DNA of 64,000 nucleotides, from positions 15,978,501-16,042,500 of the forward strand of contig NC_036447.1 in NCBI RefSeq assembly GCF_002775205.1. Direction: 5' to 3'. The DNA comes from Xiphophorus maculatus. Its lineage: Eukaryota > Chordata > Actinopteri > Cyprinodontiformes > Poeciliidae. Of this stretch, positions 47,334 to 58,668 are shown one piece after another. The notes under the pieces are model-generated. The model was not told where the DNA came from and ran no database searches. It worked only from the letters and a program-made list of their open reading frames with translations. Both the position numbers and the translations under genes were made by a program. Every line of letters begins with the position of its first letter. Positions within the stretch are counted from its first letter, which is position 1.

Positions 47334-50300
47334 ATGGATCCCAGGGAGGCCGGTGGGGGTGAGAAGGACAAGGAAAGACAGATAAAAAGAAAAAACCGGC
47401 CTGTGTTCCTGCGGTACCTGGAGAGGAGAAAGACGGACACTATAGTGGTCGATGACATGGCCAAAGGTGACATCAACCTGGGGACGCTGGTGAGGAGGAG
47501 TCAGTCTGACAAGACGGAGTACAGCGCTAAAATTAAAGGTACAGCAGCTAAAGATGTTCCCAAGTGACAAAACTATAGCAACTAAAGTGTCTCAGTGCAA
47601 AATTATACCTGGAAATGTATTAGATGCACAATAGACAGGCTGTAAAAACAGCATCCATGGCTTAAGGGGGTGGGGGAATTTTAACACTGCACCAGCCAGT
47701 AACTGTACTCTGTTCTTTATTGGGCACCTGTTGTGTTACTATGTGCTGAGAAAGATACTCCCTCAGGGATGAAGCCACATATGCAAACTGTGCCCCATAC
47801 CCGGGCACTGAGGAGTGGCCTTTCAGGTATTCTGGACTTGCACATAAACAAGACATTAGCCAGGAAGACTGGAAAAACTAACATAATGTTATTTTTATAA
47901 ATTCAAGACGTTGGAACAATGAGTCCAAAGAGGTGTTTTCATTTAATGCAAATGAAAAAGATTCAACTTAAGAATGAATTGAAGTTTAAAAAGTGTGGAT
48001 AGACATGAGTTACAAACATAATAATAGCAATAATGGGATCACAACTACAGATGAGGGTGATTAATTTTAACACATATCCACTCTTCAGAAAAAAAAAATA
48101 AAACTGGCTCTACCTGTCCTAGTGTGCAGTCAGCCACTGGGAATGCTGTACTTCAGGCAAATGACATCAGCTGTCAGTAGGGGGGTTACAATCACTGAGT
48201 CAGCTGAAGTATGTTGGCTTTCCTGCACCACTTGTTCCTCAGTTTCCTCTTCTGTGAACAATGTAAATCATATGACACACTGACCTCTGATTCTTTATAA
48301 AACAAATAAAAAGCAAAATCATCTCAATGACTGTCATAGGTAACTTTCACACAAATATACACACACGCACACACTTATTTATGCTTGCCTCATCAGCAGC
48401 AGCGTTGTTTACCTGAAATAGAACCACCCTACTGCCCCTTTGTACTATTTTCTAGCCCAGCCTGTATCATGGTGGGCAGAGATGTCAAAAACACACACAA
48501 AGGTGTTTTCAGTAAACCATTAACCCACCCTGTTTTAGATTCAGCTGATGAGCAGTATTACATATTTACAGGGGTATTACCAATGCAAATATTGACAGAA
48601 CGATGACTTCACTGAAAGAGGAAACATGTGAGCTGCTGCTCTTCAAGTCTGCTCTCATCTGCCTGTCAGGCAGGTTTGTCCAAAGCAGCCATGGAGACAT
48701 GACATCAGTCTGTCTAATCAGCTGCAGTCTTTGACATGTGTGATATGGCTCACCACCCAGGGCGACAACCGTCTGGGACTGGCATAAGCATCCAAAAAAG
48801 AAAGGAGAAAAGATGATCTGTCAAATTTTGGTCAAACACAAGGTTTTCTAGCATTTCTGGCATTCACACATTTAATCAAGAAAATATGGTTTTATACTGG
48901 TTTAGGGTCACATATGCTGGTTAGTACAACTTAAAGTAGCATTTGATTAATAATTCCTGTGCTAAGTTAGAGACAAATTTTAAAAACTGGTTGCTTTTAA
49001 AATTTGGACCTTGTTTGAACATCTGTTGTCCAAATTCTAAAATACTAAGAATGGGTGGTCATATAACAACCATCAGGATATCTTACCATTCCCAATAGCT
49101 AGGGACCCCTTCATATCCAATGGCATCCAAATAAAGTAGAAAGTTCTACAATGCCTACAGACATTTGTCAATTTTAAGCATTTTCAAATATGTGCTCATT
49201 CACTTGTTTTTGGCAACTTTCAATATGATTTTCTGGTTCCCTCTGGTGCAAATAGGAAATGTTAAAGAAGGTTCCCTTCAAGATGGGAAAGAAAAGTGAA
49301 CGTACCATTCAATTGAGGCAGATATGTGTTGATCTTCAAACATGAAGAAATATATTCAAGAAAAAACAATTTGCTCATATATACTTTCAGAGTATGGATT
49401 CAATGGTTTAAAACCAATGAAACTGTTAGCAACCAGGCTGGATGAGGAACAGACCTTTTAGGTTCAAAACAAATCTCCAAATCCTCCTCTCCTGGTAGAG
49501 AACTACAGCTAACATTTCTTTATGAGATTATTGTCTTGTAAAAACAACACAAAAACAAAAGAGAATTGATTTTGTAAACTTTTTAACACAAATTTCCTCA
49601 GGGTGCCAGTAAATGTGCAGGCAGTTTAATATTTTAAGGTTTACATAAGGATTTATCAGCTTACATTCTTTCCTTCAGGCCTTTGCAACAATTGGCATTT
49701 ATTGGTATTTTATGGTAACATTACCTTTGTATGACTTAATAAAATAAAGAAAACTTAACGATGAAAAAAGTTCTTTGCTGCTACCATGTTGCCATTTAAT
49801 GAGAATAAGAACCATAACCCACCTATTGTAACCAGCTTTTCTCCAATTTCTGCATGCTTCAAATTACGGTTATTTGGAATGATAACTTTCTCTTTGGTGT
49901 GTGGCACAGTCCAAAGTATTATTTTTCCAAAAAGTGCAACACAATCTGTCAGGTTTTCTGTGCTCTTTCCGGACTAGCATATTGGATCCCTTTCACTGGG
50001 CTGAACAGAGAACACCCTTGTCTCTGCTTTCATGGGAAATCCCGCACCAGAAACCAAACCAAACAAGATTCTGTCAAACTTAAAATGTCCCACCAATTTT
50101 TCTGTTTTTCAGTTTGGTAGCAAATAGAAGTGAAGCTTTCATGACACATGCTTTTTGTATCAATTTTAAAATTCAGCAGTGACATTTCAGCTGGTTAGAA
50201 ATGACCAAACTCAAACTCTCCTTGGGCCTATTTTCTCACAGTTTCAGGTTTTCAGGTATGGGGTCTTTCTTACAGACTGACAACTACTGCTGACACATGA

Positions 50301-53300
50301 CACTTCTAATTACTGTTGAAGAACTAGTTACTCATTGTGTGTTTGGGACTTATTAGATAGTATAATGTATTGTGTATTGTGTAAAACAAAGACATTTGTA
50401 ACAACTACAAAAGTCAGTAAGGTTTAATTACAAATTGTGTACCTGTAAAATGGAAGAAAACAATCAAGAGAGTGTGCTGTATATATTTTTTATTTATCTG
50501 ACCCTGTCTGAACTCTGATAAGCTTTTAGCTGGTTTTCTTTGAGGGTGACTCTATAGCTGTTTAGCTTCATTCCTCTTCCCATCAAGTCTGACCAGTTTC
50601 TTTGTCACTGCTGAAATAAAGCATCTCATTGTACCATCACCATCATGTTTCATTCTGCTGTGCTTAGTTTTTACCAAACATGGTATTAATATCAAAAAAT
50701 TACATTTCGGTCTCAGCCGAGCTGAGCTCCCTCATCTACATTTGATGTGTCATCTACCTGGCTATATTCAAAAAGATGAAATAAAAAATAAAAAAATAGT
50801 AAAAAATCTCACAATGCCTAATAAGACATTCTGTAGGTGTTATGACCATGTCTTTGGTGATTGTTGCACAGAGCTAACACTAGCTTGTACAAACTATAGA
50901 GCAGGTAAATGCATAACTATAGCTAAAGTGAATACAATTCTTCTCTGGCTTGAACTAAAGCTATTGACACAACCCACTGATATTAACAGTATTATACAGC
51001 ATATTCCAGCAACTGTGTGTCACAGTTGTGATTCAATCATGTATTAAACCTACCCAATTTCTGCTCCAGGCAAATAAATCCAGCATTTATGTAAACTGAA
51101 AATGATCATTGTATGTGACTTGTTTGGCTGTAAAAGAAAATCAAATCTCTGCTGTAACACTGTAACACTGTTCAGTTCCACATCCACAAATATTCTTATT
51201 TGTGGATGAAAATAAGAACATTCTTCAGAAATCAGTAACTGATGTCAACAAATACACACCACAACCATAATGGTGTATTTACAATCAAATTAAAAACAGC
51301 AGCGATTTAAAAAAAAAAATGTGACTGCGGTGAACAAAGGTGTGTTTGTAGAACATCTCTCCAGCTGATAAGGATGTGGGAGGATTGTTTACATTGTTAA
51401 ACTTGTGTCATGGGAAACATTTCACTTGTAGTGGTAGGATTAAAAACTTTATAATATTTGCATAACTTGAAAGGAAATGATTTATATAAGAGCCAAAGAT
51501 TACAAGAGGATCAGCTTCTACAAGAGGATCCTGACATAAACCTCAAAATCAACATTGGATTTCCTCAACAGGTACAAGTTCAAAGTTTAGCTCTGCTCCT
51601 GACCACCGATCTTTAAAATAATCATAGCATGCAGAAAACCTTAAAACAAATGTTTCTCAGAAATTATTAATTGAAGAAAGCACATTCATTAGATCATTGT
51701 AAGTGGAATATTAACAATGATATTAGATGAATTGAGAAACAGCTACATGCTAAAATCTTAGCACGATTGCTATCCTGGGCTCCCACCATTCATTTACTTT
51801 TTGTTTTTTTTACTTTTCTTCAAACAATAAGAAATTTGCCAATTTTCTTTTAACCAAATTATTTTCTCTTTAAATTTTGAAGTAAATGTAAAATTAAAAA
51901 TGAAGAAATCTTATTCTATAACTATAACATGACAAGAGCAGCAATCAAAAAAATGTGAAATATTATCATTTGATTATACATATTAAAATATGACTGCATA
52001 GACTATAGTAAATGTCTTACTTTCCAACCTTTTGTGGGTTTAAGTGTGAGTTGGCACAGCAACACGTAGCGTTGTCGGTAGAGTGTGATCAGAGTTTTGT
52101 TTCTGCCATGTTACTATTTTCCCTGTGCTTGAATTCATCATAAGACACTGCTGGGCAAGGTCACATGATCCGTCCTACCAGGCTTCACCCAACAGATCAA
52201 ATATTATGTCACTTTTATCAAGTTACTTTCTCCTACTTCTTTGGTTTCTGTTGTCTCTTAAATAGCAAAATATGGGGCAAGTATTTGAACGTGTAACACA
52301 TCTGGACACTTTTTTGTAGAGTATGTACTAGTTTTACACAATAATTGAGAAGACCTTTGTAAATAATATAAATTCAAAATGGAATCCCTGAACAATTATT
52401 GCCAGATAGTTCTAGAATAATTTTCCAAATGGTACTTTTGTCTCTGCCTGAGCAAGATGTAAAGCAGTCCTTGGTAAAAACTTAAACCCTTATGCTACAA
52501 TGTGTTGCTTGAAGCAGATAGTACTGTCATGTGCAGTCATGACGATTTGTGTGCACCTACTCAGTCATTCAGTGTCACTTCATTAGTGGGTTTCATTATT
52601 CCGTTTTGACTGTGAGTTTGTTGTGCCCCACAAACACTTTGAAAGATCTGAGCAGATGGGATTCTTGAGATCCGCACAGCAGGATTGCATCAGCATCCAG
52701 ATTAGCTTCGTAACTTGACACGATGCTTGCAGCCTTCTGTTTCCCCCCACCTTATTGCTCTCTGCATCCAGAGGAGGAAGCAGCGCTTGGCATCGATTAG
52801 GCAGCGAGGAAGCATCGCTCTTCCTTAAACAGACGTCCCAGCCTGCCACAGAACAGCCTCAAACTGTGTAGGCAGCAGAGCGTTTAAAAAAAAGTGAAAG
52901 TGATGCGAGTGAACCTGACTGGCATGCTGAAGTGAGGCTCTCTGACTTTCATTTGAAGATGATGAGATCACAGTGACATAGGTTCACTGAGGTGTCAAAC
53001 TGGTGGTAGAACACTCACAGAAAAACACAAATGAGTTTTTAATTTTAAAAAATCAATAATTTTTAAAATTAAAATTGCAACATTGCTATATATGTAAATA
53101 GCAATGTTGTGCTTTTTAAAATTTAAAAAGCACAACATTGCTTTTTAATGCAATTCAATAATCTCTTGAGCTGTGTTTTTTGTTTAGCCCATCGCCAGTC
53201 TTTCATCCTGTTATGATATCAAGTAAAATGTACATTAAATCAATTAACTTGGACTCATCTTTAAATGATCCTTGTCCATAGACAAATTGATGCCACTTGA

Positions 53301-56300
53301 CCTGTCAGCTCTTCCCTCTCCGGTGCTGGACGTGGAAGAGATTTGGTCCAGGAAGATGAGCCGCAGGGCGAAAGTGATAAAAGAACTTGTGCAAACTGAA
53401 AAGGACTACCTCACTGACTTGGAACTGTGCATCAGAGAAGTCGTCCAGCCTCTGCGAGTGTTACAGGTACATGAGTCTTAGCTTCAATGTGTCTACAATT
53501 TAACAGTTAACTGATTTAACCTGGACATTCACCTCCAGTAAATCAAAGTTTAAATCCCAGTGTTACTGAAAATAGATATTTGCTTAGTTGAAAAAGAAAG
53601 TGTTTTTTGTTCATATAAATCATTTAAAAATACTTAATTAGGTCATCTTTAATTTATTACAAATATAGTCACATATCTTATTTGCATTGTCAAAACTTGA
53701 ATTATTACGGTTTTTAACATTTCTAAATTGTCAAAGGTATTCTTGAAGAAAGCTCTTTTAAAATTACAAATTCATTACATAAAGAAAATTAATTTACATG
53801 GTTTGAAATACAGATGGGCAAGCTGTGCACATGCAAATAGACTGACTGTCATACATAATGCTGGAGTTCTTAATCAGGACAATGTCTTCCCATATTGTTT
53901 GTCAGGTTGTTGACGTAGACCGACTTTTCACCAACATGGAGACGGTGTGTGAGGTGTCTGCCGCTCTTCTTAACAGATTGCACGTGGCCATGTCTGACCC
54001 AGATCCAGAAGCAGTCGTCATAGGTACGTCTTTCATAGTTCCTGACTCTTTTTTTCTTCCATTTATTGTTGACTGCTAGCGGCTAAAACAAAGGTCTTTT
54101 TTTTCTTGTTTGTTTTAGGGGAAGTGTTTATTCAGGCAAAGGCAGCTTTAGAAGATGTATATAAGATTTATTGTTACCACCATGACGATGCCAACATGTC
54201 TTTGAAAGCCTATGAGAAGGAGGAACAGATAAAGCAGCATTTTACTATATGCATCTTAGCATTGAAGTAAGTTTTACTAGATTCGCTAAATAATTGTATT
54301 TATTATGATTTACAACCTTAAGATTAAACTTCAATCTGTAACTGTTTTTTTTTTCTGTTGCAGAAAAATCTATGACCAAGAGTAAGTAGAGTTTTTTTTT
54401 TTTTTTTTACAAAGATTTTCTCACCATTTGCTTTTTTCTCTGATCCTTCACTGAGTCAAATTTGTGTTTCCACAGAGGAAAACCCAATTTGTTGGACATG
54501 GGCTCCCTGCTGATCAAACCAGTCCAGAGGATCATGAAGTACCCATTGCTTCTGGGGGAACTTTGGCAGGCCACCCCTGAAGACCACATAGACTATCTGC
54601 CCCTGCAGGAGGCGCTCACCGCTGCCAAGATCATAAATGTTAACATCAATGAGTTCAGGAGACGGAAAGACATAGGTATGAATTTATTAACATCCAAAAA
54701 ATTGTTCATTTAATCAGTCTATTTAATAAATGTGTAAACTTGCTTTTTATTCCTTGCCTGCATTTTTTATTTTCACAAACATTAGTTATGAAGTACAAGA
54801 GGTTAGAAAACGATGAAGGCACGCTGAGGGGCAAGCTAAACAAGATTAACATCCACTCTCTCCGGAAGAAAGGAGACAGGTTTGCAGGATATCTGAAGAT
54901 TCTCACTGGAGTAGAACCACAGGTAACAACACGCCGTTCCTCCTTCACTCTCTGCAGACGTAGAAACAGATCAGTGATTGGGCTTAACAGCCGACATACC
55001 AGAGCATTTACTTATCTATGATTGTGTCTGCAGGTGAGAGATGAAGTGTTTGATAAGGAAGAGAAACTGTTCAGGAGTTTGGAAAAAGCTGTGAGGCAAC
55101 TGGCCAAGAATGTTAACTGTTATGTGCAATACACTCAGGTGAGAACTGAGCTGTTGTAGATTCAGCCATGCTTACTGTATTGGCACCCTCTGTGAAGATG
55201 TCTAAAAAGCTTTAAGCTACTAAACGAGTCTTTTACTGCAGCTGCAGCAATATAATCTGAAAAATGCACCCTTTAATTCGAGACCCTTTATGCTATGGGA
55301 AAGTAATCCAATGTTAGGAATGGATTGTTGTTACAAAATCCTTTGTTTCACATCCTCGATCATCTCTAAACATACATTTGAAATAAACATGTCTCATTTG
55401 TAATCAATATATTTTGTGTTTATGTGGTCTTCTGGGTTAAAAAGACACCTGTTTCTTTTTCTCACTAGGGTTATACATGACTGTGCTATTGGTAATTTTG
55501 TTAAAACTTAATTCTTAATGGGTATTTTCTCCAAACTTAAAAAAAATACTGCAGTTAAAGTTTGGATTGTCACTGTGTGATGTTACAGTTATGTTAAAAG
55601 CCAAAAAATCTATTTAACTCTTTGTATAATATCTTACCAGAGGTGCCATTATTTGTCACTGGCACATACAGTATATGGCCACTTGTACAGTTCTCATAAG
55701 AAACCTAAAAAATGGGATAAATCTGAAGAGAAAGAAATAATTTTCAATATCCTGTCAATTTCCTGAAAGCCTCCACAATTCTCTGCAGGAGATGGTGCCT
55801 GTTGCTGTTCAGAACGTGAAGGACATGGAAAACATTATTACGGATCCAAGCAAAGCAGACACAAATGGCTCGTCACACAAGAATGGCAAAGATCCTTATA
55901 AGTACTTTGTAAGTACAACTTTTGCTGCATTTTTGCAATTTGCGAATATGTACTCCTTGCTTAGCTACACTTTTTCTTCCACAGTTCCCTTTTTCCATCT
56001 AATTATGGCTCAACGTTCATTTTTCGCACAGTTCCGTGTCCACTTTGCAACACTGTTTCTTCTCTGCTGCCAAAACCTGCTTGTACTTCTCATTCTGAAT
56101 ATCACAGGGTCCCCAAAACTGAAATCACTTCTTCATTAGACAGTTGTTCAAACAGCCAACAGCAGATGAAGGCTGACATTTTCTCCAAGCAGAAAACCAG
56201 CAGACTTTCATTTTCACCAACTGTTGTAAAAAGACAACAACCATGTCTTAGACATTATTTTCATGTTTCTTTTTTTAAAATCTGCTTGAAAATTAGATTA

Positions 56301-58569
56301 TTTCAGCACTATATGTGCAAAGTTCAGAATCTATCTGATATAATTGTTGTACTTAGCAAACACTTCTAAAAGCAACATATCAAGTGATATTTTTCTCATT
56401 AATGCATAATAGAAAAACTCCTAAAACTCCCAACTGAGGGCAAATAAAGGTTCATACTGTTTATACAGCTGATACCATTAGTTTACTGTACATATATTCA
56501 TAGTGGGCATGAAAGTCAAATCAATGTTGAGCTTTTAATGATTTATTTGAATCGTTCTTTTTTCCATGGTGGAATAGTTAGACAATAGAAACCTTGTAGG
56601 ACTTTTAAGGGATAAAACATTGAAATTTGTTGTGGATTTTATTTAAGCCACACAGGGTAAAAATAATCCAACCCCACTTACATTGCAACTAAGCTGGAAA
56701 AATTCTGGCTGGATATTTGAACCAGTGTTCTTAAAAGAATTTGTCATGCTCATTTAAAGTTGTTTGGTTCCTGCCTTATTTATTCCAGCCAAAACCATGT
56801 TTGATTTTACTTTGTTGACATCATTATCGTGTTTGAATATTACTAGTCCAACCATCCATCTGATGAACTGAGGTAAACCATTTGGCTCATCTGTGTGGGC
56901 AGCTGTAGCTTTCAGTTGAGAGTGAATGTGTTGATTTTGAAGCAGGGGTTTTTCTCATTCAACGTTGATCTTAATCTTGCTTCAGAAAATGAAAAAAAAG
57001 GGCTTCACTGTGGACAGTGACTCTGGTCTTCCATCACTTTCGATGTCTAAGCTTTGTTTCTTGTGTTGTTCTTGAACATCATAACCAGCTTTCTTCCATG
57101 TTAGGTGACAGTTTGAGGCTTTTTTTTCAGACCTTAGCTAAGTTGGAAAACATTTAAATAACTTAAATATCTGCTTACTGGTGGCCTGCCATGTTGACTG
57201 CTGGAGATAGGCACCAGTACCCCCATGCAATCCCGCAAAGATTGCGGAAGGATGGAAATATCTGCTTAGTATCAAGCTGTATACAAACTGCACCAAGTGA
57301 GTTTTCAAACTTGTGTAAATCTACAATTCTCCCTTCCCTCCTCTTTCAGAAAGAGCGAATGGAGGAGTTGGTTCTGCTGCCCCTCACCTCTCTGCAGGGC
57401 ATGTTCACGGCTCCGCAGAAGCTCATCCAGAAGCGTTATGACAAGCTGCTGGACTACTGCTGCCGCTTGGAACGCTCCTCCTCTTTTGCTTCCTCATCCT
57501 CCACCACTGTGTCCTCCACCGCCTCACCAGCATCAGATGCGCCTCCTGGTCCTGCCAAGAGAGACTATGAAGCCATCAATGCTTTGCTAGTAGATGAGTT
57601 GCAGAGGTTCAACATGGCGGCTTATACTATCCTGACAAACTGCGTGCTGTGTCTGGTGGCCCTGCTCAGAGGACTGATGGTTTGCGCTTTGGTTGGAGCT
57701 CCGGCTGTTCACCAGCTGCCTGTGAGAATCACACACACACACACACCCGCAGCTTGTTATTAGATGTAGTTTTGTTTATTTGACATTGATCTAACCTTTG
57801 TTTTTCTGTACTTTAAAGCCTCCATTGTCAAACATGGTTGAAGTGCAGAACAGCATTATGGATGAGCTGAACAATCTGACATTTGTGAAGGATAATGCTC
57901 AGAAGTTAATGGAGAGAAAAGTCAGCTTTGAGAGGCAACGAGACAAAAAAACAGTGGTAAGACCATAGAAATAATTATAGCACTTAGGTTTTTATACTTG
58001 AAGGGTTGCTCAATGTTGCTCACACCTGATTGGCTACTTGAGACAAATAAAGGTTTGCCCATGAAGGGTTTTTTCTACTTTCAAGCCGAAATCTCAAAAC
58101 TTTACCTTTTTTTTTTTTTGTCTGTCATCACACCAGAAAATTTACAAAAATACACATATATAAAATCTCCTAGTCTGAGTTGCTTATGCAGTTTTATTTG
58201 TGCTTAGTCATGTGAAGGCATAATCTAAAACTCCTTCCTCCAGATGAATTGTCCCTCATGTACTGATTACTGACAACTCTGTTACGTAGCGCCACGCAGC
58301 AAATACCCACAGCAAATATTTACACCAACACTTCTCTGTACTGCTCTGTCTTCCAGGTGCAGGAGGTGCAGCATCAAACAGAGGAACAGCGCGCCTGGCT
58401 GCTGGCGGAGTACCCACCGAACCGCCTCTACCAGCTGAAGAGGAAGTGTAATGGCTGTCAGGAGCAGGACCTCAGCCTGCTGGAGGGAGAGCTGGTGGCC
58501 TTGTTGGAGGATACAGACCCTTTAGGCAGCAGCAGCCGTTGGCTGGTGCACAACGGAGGCAAGTGTGTG

Positions 58570-58623
<54 letters not shown>

Positions 58624-58628
58624 CGTGC

Positions 58629-58668
<40 letters not shown>

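Noticed and set aside
55909-56139. Extension of arhgef38 exon 9 past its donor (frame open 76 codons)
   Set aside because: No family similarity after the gtaagt donor; translation turns hydrophobic and random.
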